32,826 bases of DNA. It comes from Bacillota bacterium. Lineage in GTDB: Bacteria; Bacillota; Clostridia; Acetivibrionales; DSM-1351. Within the stretch, counting starts at the first letter, position 1. Every line of letters starts with the position of its first letter. Both the position numbers and the translations under genes were made by a program. Shown here piece by piece: positions 1-8,279 of the stretch. The notes under the pieces are model-generated. The model was not told where the DNA came from and did no database searches. It saw nothing but the letters and a program-made list of their open reading frames with translations. The stretch is taken from the NCBI GenBank assembly GCA_023433945.1, contig JAEYTP010000036.1:1-32826 (forward strand), in the 5' to 3' direction.

Positions 1-436
1 CAGAAGTATTTGCACAAAGCAATGAATTGTGGGCATGCAGAGTTAAAAGATACCTTATTCAATTTTTGAGTCTCCTTGAAAATATAAGCCGTCAAAAAGA
101 ACCATCACCAGTGGATATTGTATTAGACTATATACATACAAACTATCCAATAAAATTATTCTTAACGATTTTATTCGTTGTTCAAATCTAAATCGTGTAT
201 CATTAAACACCATGTTTAAAGAGAAATTCGGATTTACTGCAATGGGCTATTTACAAAGGTACCGTTTGCAAATAGCCAGCGAGCTGCTCATTCATACTGA
301 TATGAGCTTAAATGAGATTGCTCGGTCTACAGGATTTGAATATGACACATATTTTATTAAGCAATTTACATCAAAAAGAGGGATATCGCCAACTACCTAT
401 CGATATGTATGTAGGGAACAAGCTAAATCAATGTAG
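1..436 (+). pseudogene. AraC-family regulator C-terminal part, frameshifted and cut by the window edge
   Basis: The two helix-turn-helix motifs of an AraC/XylS DNA-binding domain can be read here only by joining two frames. One frame, with codons starting at position 3, runs through DIVLDYIHTNYP and then stops at 189-191. The other continues as NKIILNDFIRCSNLNRVSLN and then FKEKFGFTAMGYLQRYRLQ, through the closing signature GFEYDTYFIKQFTSKRGISP, to the stop ending at 436. The switch lies at about 147-152, where CCAATAAAATT reads as if one A had been lost from CCAAATAAAATT. The N-terminal sensing domain lies outside the window. It is either a recently broken gene or a sequencing error in a short A-rich run. 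The ATG at 212 is internal to the domain and is not a credible start. Confidence 0.8.
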
Positions 437-936
437 AGGTTTTTTAGAAAATACCTGTTTGAGACTACTCTAACGGTTAGCTCGCACTGTAGGTTCGATT
501 TTATAATGGGACACTTAAAAAATAGTGTAAACATTTCACTTAAATTTTGATACTTCTTAAACTATCCCAATTACTTTTCATGTCGATTTTATGGCTACCA
601 TTCTGCAAAGATTTTATCAAAGAAGTAGCAAAGTAAATAGTATAGAAACGGGACTGCCTCAAAACAAAATGTGAGGCAGTCCCTTTTTTTGAACCGTAAC
701 ATAGAATGCCAGGCTTCTGGACTTAATGTATTTGCCCATTTAATCAGTAATTCTGTGTACAGCAACTTCCATGCGGTCGTCCTATAACTAATCACAATTT
801 AATCTGCCCTTGGTGTCACTTTCTACAAGACAAGGGGAATACCGGTAGGTTTATTTAAATGCGATATCCAGTAACAATACATATTTTATTTACATAAACT
901 GGTATTGCAAGTTACTTTTTATAGGAGGTATTAACC
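437..936. other. Intergenic stretch with one clear terminator
   Basis: These 500 bases hold no convincing gene. The only solid element is the hairpin terminator at 650-690. The last 30 bases contain the ribosome site of the following gene. A 66-codon open frame on the minus strand (595-795) lacks a recognisable family and a ribosome site, and part of it is the terminator stem, so it is not called. Confidence 0.5.
650..690 (+). terminator. Rho-independent terminator
   Basis: A perfect 12-bp stem, GGGACTGCCTCA (650-661) pairing with TGAGGCAGTCCC (672-683), encloses a 10-base loop and is followed by seven T residues (684-690). The T run lies only on the plus-strand side. It is about 210 bases beyond the broken AraC gene, the nearest upstream plus-strand reading frame. 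Confidence 0.85.
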
Positions 937-1854
937 GTGATTTCAAGTAGTGAATTTTTAAAACAGTCACTAGGTTTACATTTGTTTTTCGCAAGGATTA
1001 TGAAAGAACACTCATTCTTTCTTGAGATAGGCTTTACACCTAAAGATGCTAGCTTTACCCAACAGGCAGATAATTTTCGTAGAGAGTTTGACCAAATTTT
1101 AGGGGAAGCAATTGCTCTTTCTAATGGCGTTGTGAATTCCGATATTCTTCGATCAGGTGAAGTAATAACCCCTTATACTTTAAATGCAGAAAACGCAACC
1201 ACATATTTTACCGGCGTACAGATACCAACTAATTTGACACAGGCAGAAGCACAATTAGAGGGTGGTGGAGTAATAAAGGGCGCACCCAGACTTGAATACT
1301 ATGTATCCGTGCTTAATCAAAGGGCAATAAACGCAACGGCTGCATTAATACAGTTTAAAACAAATATTTTATCTAATGTATTAAGTTGCAAAATGTTTAC
1401 AGTTAATTACCCCTTGCTGATTTTGCACATAACTCGTGAGGCAGAATTATATCTTCAGCAGCTTAGAAGACTTCAAGCAAGGAAAGAGATAAGTCTTGAA
1501 AGAGAAGCCTACGAGCAGGAGTTTTTCTGGAACAGACAGATGGCAGAACATGCTAAGTTTATAAGAGGACTGCTTGATCCGACAGAGGAAGATTTGATTA
1601 GTAAAGCTAATAGTTTTGGAAATGAGTTTGATCAATTAACAGCAGAGGCTAAGGCAGCAATGGATGCAACTGCTCCATTGGTTACAGACGAAAGCTTAAA
1701 GGCAACAGAGGATTTACGGAATTTCAAGGCGCAAGGCACGCAGGGTATACTTGCATGTAAAGTAAAATCAATTATTATACCATTGCTAGGCGATCATGTA
1801 TTGCGTGAAGCGAATCATTATATACGTCTGCTCAAAATGTTTGGAGGAAGATAA
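937..1854 (+). CDS. DUF2935 domain protein (two repeats)
   Basis: A 305-residue protein of the DUF2935 family, known from Bacilli and Clostridia and without an established biochemical role. The sequence shows an internal duplication. The first half has IMKEHSFFLE (about 21-30), REFDQ (49-53) and LHITREAELYL (163-173). The second half repeats this as QMAEHAKFIR, NEFDQ (229-233) and a closing DHVLREANHYI. The regularly placed Glu and His residues on predicted helices resemble a ferritin-like metal site, which is inference. There is no signal peptide. Translation starts at GTG 937, chosen because AGGAGG at 923-928 lies 8 bases upstream. It stands alone, with unrelated remnants on both sides. Confidence 0.85.
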   Translation: MISSSEFLKQSLGLHLFFARIMKEHSFFLEIGFTPKDASFTQQADNFRREFDQILGEAIALSNGVVNSDILRSGEVITPYTLNAENATTYFTGVQIPTNLTQAEAQLEGGGVIKGAPRLEYYVSVLNQRAINATAALIQFKTNILSNVLSCKMFTVNYPLLILHITREAELYLQQLRRLQARKEISLEREAYEQEFFWNRQMAEHAKFIRGLLDPTEEDLISKANSFGNEFDQLTAEAKAAMDATAPLVTDESLKATEDLRNFKAQGTQGILACKVKSIIIPLLGDHVLREANHYIRLLKMFGGR

Positions 1855-2176
1855 GTATAGTTTTTGACTTCGAGTCCTGTCGAGGAGCCTGCATCGCAGG
1901 AGGGGCAACCCCTACTTACAACGATGGAATAATAACTTTCTGGCACTTTCTTTGGTTAATTGCACAGAGTATGAAGTTGGATCTTTAATTGATAATAAAA
2001 GTTAAAATTTCAAAATGTTGCATAATCCGCTCAATATTTGGGCGGATTTTTGTTATTATAGGTATAGGAAACTTGAGCATAATACGTTCAAGCTCTATGC
2101 TGAGATAAAGGATATATATTTATTATTCAATAATACATAGATTTAAGGTAATCTCCAATAAACAAATAACTTTGAA
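1855..2176. other. Intergenic stretch with terminator
   Basis: No gene is seen. The stretch contains a terminator at 2024-2051 and, near 1880-1910, short GC-rich inverted pieces (CCTGC-ATC-GCAGG and GGGG-CAA-CCCC) without a T run. The 120 bases before the EamA remnant show no recognisable remains of that gene's missing 5' part. Confidence 0.5.
2024..2051 (+). terminator. Rho-independent terminator
   Basis: A 9-bp stem, AATCCGCTC (2024-2032) with GGGCGGATT (2040-2048), one G-U pair, has a 7-base AT loop and runs into a T tract ending at 2051. It probably ends the DUF2935 transcript about 170 bases upstream. Confidence 0.7.
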
Positions 2177-2521
2177 ATGAAGGGGAAAGGGAAGATACCT
2201 GCATTATTTATATTTGGATTTAATCCTAATATTGATCTGATCATGCAACCTGTGAATTTGTTTAATATACTATTCCTGGGTCTCGGTGCATCAGCACTAT
2301 GCTTTGTTACCTGGAACTCCGCAGTTAAAATACTAGGAGCTGTAAAAACCAGTGTGTATATTTATATGGTACCTGTTATAACAGTTGTTACCTCCATAAT
2401 TATATTACGGGAAGAAATTTCGGGTATTGCTGTACTAGGAATTGTACTTACATTATCAGGTCTGTTTATCTCTGAAAGTAAGATTTTAGTAAAGAGAAAA
2501 GAAGAACCCATAAATGAATGA
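2177..2521 (+). pseudogene. EamA/DMT-superfamily transporter, 5'-truncated remnant
   Basis: The 114 codons encode the C-terminal part of an EamA (drug/metabolite transporter) permease. Three hydrophobic segments are visible, including FNILFLGLGASALCFVTWNS, VYIYMVPVITVVTSIIIL and IAVLGIVLTLSGLFI, ending in a charged tail. Normal members are about 290-310 residues with ten membrane segments, so roughly the first 180 residues are missing. The in-frame ATG at 2177 has no ribosome site in front of it, and a stop lies shortly upstream in the same frame. The gene is therefore best read as a decayed fragment. Confidence 0.8.
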
Positions 2522-2700
2522 TTATATTTTGGAATGTGAAAGCCAGCCTATGGTATAATAAAGTATCTGATTAATATACTAACTCTACTTCTAAAATAGT
2601 TTTATTTTGGGAAGTAGAATTTGCTTTAGTTAAAGTATAAACCCAGTATATAGTTGAATTGATATTTACTACTACCATTGCTAGGAGGTACCAAACTATT

Positions 2701-3405
2701 ATGGAATACAAGATTTTTAGTTTTCCCATAACTATGTCATTCGGCAATACCGAAAATACAGTTTATCCAACCTTACTTTGGGATAAGCAAAACATTATTC
2801 TTGTCGACTGCGGCTTTATAGGATCGCTCCCCTACATTGAAAAGGAACTGTTAAAGCACGGTTTGTCATTGGATAAAATAACCGGCCTTGTACTGACTCA
2901 TCATGATCATGATCATATGGGGGCGGCTGCTGCCATTAAAAGGATAAACCCTCATTTGAAAATATACGCTTCTGCTGTAGAAGCGCCATTCATCTCCGCT
3001 CAAGAAAAACCGTTGCGATTGAGTCAAGCGGAAGAAATGCAGAAAATACTCCCGCCCGAGCAGCAGGACTTTGGTAAGGCATTTTGTGAGATGCTACGCC
3101 GGGTTGAGCCGGTAGAGGTAGATGTTTTTTTGCGTGACGGAGAACGTATGGATTGGTGTGAAGGATGTAGGATTATTGCGACACCGGGTCATACACCTGG
3201 GCATATTTCGCTCCTTATGGAGAAGGATTCGATTATCATAACGGGTGATGCAATTGCGCTGGAGGACGGTAAACCTGTTATCGCAAACCCACAGTTTACA
3301 TTGAATATTGAACAAGCTACAAAATCTATCGAGAAATTATTGTCACTAAATGCAAAGGAATATTTTTGTTACCATGGCGGGCTTCTTGTGTCTACTGTGA
3401 AGTGA
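2701..3405 (+). CDS. Metallo-beta-lactamase-fold hydrolase
   Basis: A 234-residue MBL-fold metallohydrolase, probably cytoplasmic and with unknown substrate. The metal-binding signature is LTHHDHDHMG (residues about 65-74). This is the HxDxDH form found in lactonase- and glyoxalase-II-like members rather than HxHxDH. Further ligands appear in TPGHTPGH, in TGDAI and in a late CYHGG. The open frame extends upstream to 2659, but ATG 2701 is preferred: AGGAGG at 2683-2688 lies 12 bases before it, and the protein then begins directly on the first strand (MEYKIFSFPI). It has no operon partners. The function could be a lactonase, thioesterase or glyoxalase-like hydrolase, and the sequence does not decide between them. 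Confidence 0.88.
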   Translation: MEYKIFSFPITMSFGNTENTVYPTLLWDKQNIILVDCGFIGSLPYIEKELLKHGLSLDKITGLVLTHHDHDHMGAAAAIKRINPHLKIYASAVEAPFISAQEKPLRLSQAEEMQKILPPEQQDFGKAFCEMLRRVEPVEVDVFLRDGERMDWCEGCRIIATPGHTPGHISLLMEKDSIIITGDAIALEDGKPVIANPQFTLNIEQATKSIEKLLSLNAKEYFCYHGGLLVSTVK

Positions 3406-3865
3406 TATTTATATACTTTTTGACAGAATGCCTTAATTTTAAATACTACCGTTTTTATAAATAAAACAGTCATTCCATAATAGTATTTTGTGCCCTTCTA
3501 GTTTACAGACATTAAATATAATTATTGTAATATTATGTAATTTATTGTAAAATTGTTTTATTGATACTAGCAATAGTTTATACGTAACATTAGAATTATA
3601 TAGTAATATATTATTCATAAACCAATCATTGGCGAAAATTTATATCTTGCAGAGCTTGTTTTTGTTGAGATAGTGGCAGGACTAATCATGACAATTATTT
3701 CTATAGCTCGATTCATTGGAATATTGCCGGATGTAGATGAAATTGATGGATAGTTCTCTATTTTTCAAGGGAAAGTATTTCTTGATGGAATAAGTGCCAA
3801 ATAACAAAATAGGCTATTATTATAGCTTATTATTCTATGCGGGATAGAATTTGTGGAGGAATGGA
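3406..3865. other. AT-rich intergenic stretch containing a gene remnant
   Basis: About 460 bases between the MBL hydrolase and the AraC gene. It holds a short membrane-protein remnant (3622-3753, listed separately) and, at its end, the ribosome site GGAGG (3855-3859). No convincing terminator or promoter was found in the very AT-rich first 200 bases. Confidence 0.5.
3622..3753 (+). pseudogene. C-terminal remnant of a small membrane protein
   Basis: An open stretch of 43 codons ends at TAG 3751-3753 and reads PIIGENLYLAELVFVEIVAG, then LIMTIISIARFIGILPDVDE and IDG. It has one hydrophobic segment and an acidic tail like the end of an integral membrane protein. There is no start codon or ribosome site ahead of it, and a stop lies about 18 bases upstream in the same frame. 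It looks like the surviving 3' end of a lost gene. The parent family is not recognised. Confidence 0.45.
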
Positions 3866-4750
3866 ATGGATGGCAGGATAAAGAGGCTCCTTGGTGATGG
3901 GCCACACCCTTTTAACATTAATAGAATTGGTGAAAGCAATGTGGATGCCTTTGTTGGACAGGGAATGATTATTTTGTCATCAAAAGGCAGCATTGATATG
4001 TCTAAAGGGTGCCATTCTCATGATAGCTATGAATTTCTATTACCATTAACTGATATGCCATATACAGGAGTAGAAAAGAAGGTTATTACTTCTGAAAAGT
4101 ATAAATTTTTACCCATAAACTCTGAACAGTCCCATGGCCCAATAAAAGATGTATTTGATTGGAAGTTGATGGCATTTCAAATAGATAAGAAAACTTTTAA
4201 TGATATTTCATATTCATACTGTAATAAAAAAGATATTACATTTGAGAATGAAAGTATAAAAGTTGGGATTGAGATATTTGGCCCACTTACAATGTTCAAA
4301 GAAGAAACCAGAAATACACAGGCAGGCAGCGATTTTATACTTCAGAATTTAATTAACCTTATTACAGTTAATATATTAAGACAGTTCAAAAGTAATATTC
4401 CAAAACTCATAAAAGAATATAACTATTGCGAAAGAGACAACATCAATAGAGCAATAGCCTATTTGAGAGAAGAGTATAATAGTACATTTTCTCTTGATGA
4501 TGTTGCAAGTATTGCAAATCTAAGTCCATATCACTTTATAAGAACTTTTAAAGCTATGACGGGTAAAACGCCGTATGACTACTTATTGGATGTAAAAATT
4601 GAAAAATCAAAAGAGTTATTAAAGCTTAAGAATTACAGTATAACTGATATATGCTTTCAATGCGGTTTCAATAATTTGGAGCATTTCTCCTCTGTTTTCA
4701 AGAGAAAAGTTGGAATTGTACCCTCTCAATATAGAAAACTACAGCAATAA
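3866..4750 (+). CDS. AraC-family transcriptional regulator
   Basis: A 294-residue one-component regulator. The N-terminal part (to about residue 150) has the look of an AraC cupin-type ligand-binding domain, with GCHSHDSYEFLLPL near residues 46-59. The C-terminal 100 residues form the double helix-turn-helix: FSLDDVASIANLSPYHFIRT, then YSITDICFQCGFNNLEHFSS and the closing VGIVPSQYRK. The frame is open from a TTG at 3851, but ATG 3866 is preferred because GGAGG (3855-3859) sits 6 bases before it. It is followed after about 100 bases by the secreted LamG protein, its most likely target. That link is inferred from adjacency only. Confidence 0.88.
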   Translation: MDGRIKRLLGDGPHPFNINRIGESNVDAFVGQGMIILSSKGSIDMSKGCHSHDSYEFLLPLTDMPYTGVEKKVITSEKYKFLPINSEQSHGPIKDVFDWKLMAFQIDKKTFNDISYSYCNKKDITFENESIKVGIEIFGPLTMFKEETRNTQAGSDFILQNLINLITVNILRQFKSNIPKLIKEYNYCERDNINRAIAYLREEYNSTFSLDDVASIANLSPYHFIRTFKAMTGKTPYDYLLDVKIEKSKELLKLKNYSITDICFQCGFNNLEHFSSVFKRKVGIVPSQYRKLQQ

Positions 4751-4807
4751 TTACGATTTTAATAGCAATGAACCCGAAGCCCTAAGGGAAGTTAAGTGAT
4801 ATACTTG

Positions 4808-4823
4808 AAATATATGTATATTT
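4808..4823. promoter_or_regulatory. Dyad in the LamG-gene leader
   Basis: AAATATA-TG-TATATTT (4808-4823) is a perfect 7-bp inverted repeat lying 32 bases before the LamG start codon. It overlaps a possible -35 (TTGAAA, 4805-4810), but no good -10 at normal spacing was found. In such AT-rich DNA it could be chance. A binding site for the upstream AraC protein is possible. Confidence 0.25.
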
Positions 4824-4854
4824 TACATAACTACAATCAAGGAGGTTCATTAAG

Positions 4855-6669
4855 ATGCTGAAAAATAAAGGATTAATTGCAGTGTTGTTAGTAGCGACAC
4901 TACTTTTTACTAGTTTGTTTTCAACTATGATAATATTTGCAGATGAAGAAGAGCAGGTCGAGGATAATACATATGTGAATCCTGACACTGGGGAATCAGA
5001 TTTGAATGGATATAAAGGACTTGTTGCACATTGGAAGTTTGACAGTGATCTTAAAGATTCTTCACAGTTTAAAAATGATGGGGAAGCAGTTGGGGGGAAA
5101 ACTGGTATTACTTTTGTGGATGCTGTATCTGGTAAAGGTGTGAGGCTTGATGGCAAAAGCTACATAAAAGTAAAAAATAGTGATTCGCTAGACCTAACAG
5201 ATGAATTTACTTTTTCCTTTTGGGTTTACAAAGAAGATATGAGGAAAAAAGATAACATGGAAGGGGGAGTACCTTACATTATTAAGTATAATGAAGAAGG
5301 GTATGACTTCCCATATGGTGTATATGAATGGGATGAAATGACCCCTGGGGTAACTTTCTGTGATGAAAATGGTGCAGATGATATACATTCAGAAAAACAA
5401 ATTGATATTCAAAAATGGACCTTGGTTTCTGCAACTTACGACGGTGACACAATGAAAATATATATAGATAAGGAATTGGTGAAGAGTCAACTAATAAGTT
5501 CATCACTTGTAAAATCTTCTCAACCTTTATATATTGGATTTGGACACTTCATGACAGTAGATAATTATTTTAAGGGCATCTTGGATGATATGAAGATTTA
5601 CAATAAGGCTCTTACTTATAGTGAAATTGAGAATCTCTATGATAATATGGCTACTAAAGCTCCTGGAAAGGATTTTATAAGTAAACCCAATAATATGATA
5701 GCTTACTATAACTTTGAAAACAATCTTAAGGATTTGTCAGGTTTTAAAAATGATGGTGTTGCTGTTAAAGCTAGTAACTTTAATTATATAGACGGTGTTG
5801 CAGGAAAAGGAATAAAATTCAATGGTGCAAGCTACATTCAGGTAAAGGACAGTGACTCACTTGATCTTGATAAAGGGTTCACCTTTGCGGTTTGGGTATA
5901 TAAGGAAAAGACAAAGAACAGTCAGCCAATTTTTGCGAAATACGGCTCTAGTATTAATAAAAAAGAGTGTTCATATAACTTATTGGATTGGGGTAGTAGT
6001 ACAGGACCACGCCTATCCTTGTCAAATTTTGATAATGGAGGAGAATTTTCCGAATTTGAAGCAGATATAGAGTCAGATGCATACAATGATGGTAAATGGT
6101 ATCATTACACTGCAACTTACGATGGTAAAAATGACAGTGATGAAACTGAAGATGAAATTAATGGTGACAATACTGTAAAAATATATTTAAATGGAAATTT
6201 AGTCAAATCTGAAGAATTCTCTGGCGATATATCTAATTCCAGCGGTCCGCTCTGGATAGGGGGTACTACTGACAGCGTTTACTTTAAGGGAATAATGGAT
6301 GAATTTAGGATTTATAATTATGCGCTTACACCAACACAGGTAAAAACACTCTCTACTATGAGAGATGGTATAGAGGTTGTCACTAACAATAAAAATGTTG
6401 TGCTTTCTTCATTGAAGCAAAAACAAAGTATACAGCTAACAACTAATTTGCTTACACACATGTTCACACCACCAGGTTCTAATTTACAAAATGGTAAGGA
6501 GGAACTCAAGAAATTAGATGTATCAGCAAAAGCAAAATACAACTCAAGTAATGCAAAAGTAGCTACTGTAAGTAATACTGGAAAGATTACTACCGTTGGT
6601 AAGGGGAAAGCTACAATAACAGTAACATATGGAAAGCTTTCAAAGAGTATAGCTATTGTAGTTAAGTAG
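4855..6669 (+). CDS. Secreted tandem LamG-like protein with C-terminal Ig-like domain
   Basis: A 604-residue extracellular protein. A signal peptide is clear: LKNKG, then a hydrophobic core to about residue 28, with likely cleavage after FA at residue 29. Two concanavalin A/LamG-type domains follow, about residues 55-262 and 279-499. They are obvious duplicates: VAHWKFDSDLKDSSQFKNDG versus IAYYNFENNLKDLSGFKNDG, and GILDDMKIYNKAL versus GIMDEFRIYNYAL. The last 100 residues match a Big_2-type bacterial Ig-like domain (YNSSNAKVATVSNTGKIT, then GKATITVTYG), with an insertion between its first strands. There is no catalytic domain, sortase motif or S-layer repeat, so a carbohydrate-binding or adhesive role is inferred. 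The ribosome site AAGGAGG precedes ATG 4855. Confidence 0.88.
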   Translation: MLKNKGLIAVLLVATLLFTSLFSTMIIFADEEEQVEDNTYVNPDTGESDLNGYKGLVAHWKFDSDLKDSSQFKNDGEAVGGKTGITFVDAVSGKGVRLDGKSYIKVKNSDSLDLTDEFTFSFWVYKEDMRKKDNMEGGVPYIIKYNEEGYDFPYGVYEWDEMTPGVTFCDENGADDIHSEKQIDIQKWTLVSATYDGDTMKIYIDKELVKSQLISSSLVKSSQPLYIGFGHFMTVDNYFKGILDDMKIYNKALTYSEIENLYDNMATKAPGKDFISKPNNMIAYYNFENNLKDLSGFKNDGVAVKASNFNYIDGVAGKGIKFNGASYIQVKDSDSLDLDKGFTFAVWVYKEKTKNSQPIFAKYGSSINKKECSYNLLDWGSSTGPRLSLSNFDNGGEFSEFEADIESDAYNDGKWYHYTATYDGKNDSDETEDEINGDNTVKIYLNGNLVKSEEFSGDISNSSGPLWIGGTTDSVYFKGIMDEFRIYNYALTPTQVKTLSTMRDGIEVVTNNKNVVLSSLKQKQSIQLTTNLLTHMFTPPGSNLQNGKEELKKLDVSAKAKYNSSNAKVATVSNTGKITTVGKGKATITVTYGKLSKSIAIVVK

Positions 6670-6780
6670 GTATTTAAAAGCTCCACAATATATAATACAA
6701 GACTAGAGCTTGGATGAGTAAAAACTGGCTCAATGTCAATTGTTGGGGGGCTCTAGTAAATAAAATATTGATATTTTTTT

Positions 6781-6812
6781 GGCAGATTATCGAAAGGTAG
6801 TCTGCCAGTTTT
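6781..6812 (+). terminator. Rho-independent terminator
   Basis: GGCAGATTATC (6781-6791) pairs with GGTAGTCTGCC (6796-6806) across a GAAA tetraloop. It has eleven pairs, two of them G-U, followed by AGTTTTATTT. It ends the LamG transcript about 110 bases after its stop codon. On the minus strand the hairpin is followed by A residues, so it does not serve the LacI gene. Confidence 0.8.
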
Positions 6813-6892
6813 ATTTAGTTGCTTTCTTGCGTCATCTCGATTCTTGCAGGCCATAAATCTGTGAAACTCATACCAGCTAATACATCAGCCAT

Positions 6893-7918
6893 TTAAGAAG
6901 AACTACGAATGATTAACTTAGTAGGTAAAACTACTTTCTTCGGAAGAAGCTTATATCCGTTCAAACGAGAGATTAACAAATCAACAGCTACCATACCGAT
7001 TTCTTTGGTAGGTATTTCTATTGTTGTCAAAGGGGGATTGGAATACTTAGATATCTCAATGTTAGATAATCCAACGATAGATACTTCATTCGGTACGGAT
7101 ATTCCATTGTTATATAAACTACTTAATGCAGCCATAGCCATAATATCGCTGGCAACAAAGAAAGCGGTAGGATAATTCTTTTCTTTGCACAAACGGCCCA
7201 CCTCTCTATAGCAAATTTCTTCATCCCATGCACAGTCAATAACCCAGTCCGGGTTGACTGGCAATCCCGCAGCATGAAGGGATGAGAAATACCCACGATA
7301 TCTTAGACTTTCTTTAATGTTTCTAGTGATACCGCTTCCGCCGATATATCCAATCTTTTTATGCCCTTTTGAAATTAAGTGCTGAACGGCTATATTGGAT
7401 ACATTGTAATGATCATATCCGACGTTATCAATATCTTCCCATTTTGTATCAATACCTATAATATACGGAACTTGATTCTTTATAAACTGATAAGTGTCAT
7501 TATTTAAGGATTCCATGAGTATTAATCCAGAAATAGAATCACTGAAGGTACCATATAATATTTTCTTATTCTCTAGTTCTGCACCAGTCTTAATAAAGGA
7601 TAATTCGTAACCGTTATCTTTAAGCTGCGCTTCCACCCCTGTTAAAATGGACATAAAATAGGGGTCGTTGTATTTATCCTTTGTTACGCTTAAAATACAA
7701 CCGATTTTAGGAGCACCTTTATAATTAGGCTGATTACTATCTTTACGTGAAATGGATTTATCATGCGACTTCATTTTGTAATTCAGTTGCGTCACAGCCT
7801 GCCATACTCGTGAACGGGTTTCGTCCGTCATTTTATATTTGGTATCATTGTTAAGTACCCTGGATACGGTAGCAACTGATACATTTGCTAGTTTAGCAAC
7901 TTCTCTTATTGTGCTCAT
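6893..7918 (-). CDS. LacI-family transcriptional repressor
   Basis: A 341-residue LacI/GalR regulator, divergent from the operon it probably controls. The N-terminal helix-turn-helix is canonical (TIREVAKLANVSVATVSRVL), followed by the hinge region. The periplasmic-binding-protein-like effector domain shows PKIGCILSV, GILMESL-type strands, a conserved GHKKIGYIGG and PPLTTIEIPTKEIG. Length is normal. The ribosome site is GAGGGAG, just before the start at 7918. The gene has its own sigma-A promoter (8030-8059, minus strand). One CGTAA element lies between its -35 and -10 and another just after the start of transcription, so autoregulation is likely. The effector is unknown, presumably a sugar or sugar phosphate of the Region 3 pathway. 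Confidence 0.93.
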   Translation of the reverse strand: MSTIREVAKLANVSVATVSRVLNNDTKYKMTDETRSRVWQAVTQLNYKMKSHDKSISRKDSNQPNYKGAPKIGCILSVTKDKYNDPYFMSILTGVEAQLKDNGYELSFIKTGAELENKKILYGTFSDSISGLILMESLNNDTYQFIKNQVPYIIGIDTKWEDIDNVGYDHYNVSNIAVQHLISKGHKKIGYIGGSGITRNIKESLRYRGYFSSLHAAGLPVNPDWVIDCAWDEEICYREVGRLCKEKNYPTAFFVASDIMAMAALSSLYNNGISVPNEVSIVGLSNIEISKYSNPPLTTIEIPTKEIGMVAVDLLISRLNGYKLLPKKVVLPTKLIIRSSS

Positions 7919-8029
7919 AGCTATATTCTCCCTCTAGACTGACCATGTTTCCAATAGGATTATAGGCCTTATCAAGATTCATTATATTTTTATACTGTTT
8001 AGTTGATTACGTAAATAATGGTATCTATA

Positions 8030-8059
8030 ATTATATTAACACGTAACAAAGTTTGTCAA
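8030..8059 (-). promoter_or_regulatory. Sigma-A promoter of the LacI gene
   Basis: Read on the minus strand, TTGACA (8059-8054), an 18-base spacer and TATAAT (8035-8030) give consensus -35 and -10 boxes. An ACGTAACA element (8041-8048) lies inside the spacer, where bound repressor would block polymerase. Confidence 0.7.
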
Positions 8060-8118
8060 CCAAGAATTAAAAAATACACATATTGCCTCGAAATTTAGAA
8101 TATAAATGGTAATTTATA

Positions 8119-8147
8119 TTTACATTTTATAATTCGGGTGCTATAAT
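8119..8147 (+). promoter_or_regulatory. Extended -10 promoter of the DUF4832 operon
   Basis: TTTACA (8119-8124), a 17-base spacer and TATAAT (8142-8147), with TGC immediately before the -10 (8139-8141) forming an extended -10. Transcription would begin near 8154. A second, weaker possibility is TTTACA at 8200-8205 with CATATA/ATATAT at about 8223-8229. Confidence 0.7.
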
Positions 8148-8279
8148 TACTTCGTAATATTTAGTAAACAAACGTAACAAATACGTAACAGATTGCAGAT
8201 TTACAGATGATCAATAAAAACCCATATATATCTACATCATGTAAGTTAGGTATCAAGAAAGAGGGAGATAAACAGTTAT

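Larger units (their letters stand above)
8007..8190. promoter_or_regulatory. Candidate LacI-family operators (CGTAA cluster)
   Basis: The palindrome TTACGTAA (8007-8014) and the spaced palindrome ATTAC-TTC-GTAAT (8146-8158), which overlaps the operon -10 and start site, stand with three copies of ACGTAACA (8041-8048, 8172-8179, 8183-8190). Successive elements are 32, 111, 20 and 11 bases apart, three of these near whole helical turns. LacI-family proteins usually bind palindromes with a central CG, as in TTACGTAA, so these are good operator candidates. Assignment to this repressor is inferred. Confidence 0.55.
7919..8279. promoter_or_regulatory. Divergent control region between the LacI gene and its operon
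   Basis: A 361-bp AT-rich region carrying a minus-strand promoter for the LacI gene, a plus-strand promoter for the DUF4832 operon and five CGTAA elements, all in the same orientation. The elements are at 8010, 8042, 8153, 8173 and 8184 (positions of C). A 5' leader of roughly 125 bases lies before the first gene. No riboswitch fold or terminator was recognised in it. Confidence 0.7.

Noticed and set aside
595..795. A 66-codon minus-strand frame in the first intergenic stretch
   Set aside because: It runs through a strong plus-strand terminator, has no ribosome site and matches nothing known to me. It could be a repeat-element remnant, but there is no support.
4782..5156. A 124-codon minus-strand frame across the LamG gene start
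   Set aside because: It lies opposite a well-supported gene with a signal peptide and ribosome site; its composition is that of an antisense shadow.
6815..6892. A 25-codon minus-strand frame starting with the ATG directly after the LacI stop codon
   Set aside because: No separate ribosome site and no recognisable family. Chance read-on is the simpler explanation, although the TAA-ATG junction would allow coupled translation.
8154..8279. A riboswitch in the 125-base leader of the DUF4832 operon
   Set aside because: No known aptamer core and no terminator/antiterminator pair is visible. Repressor operators explain control of this region better.
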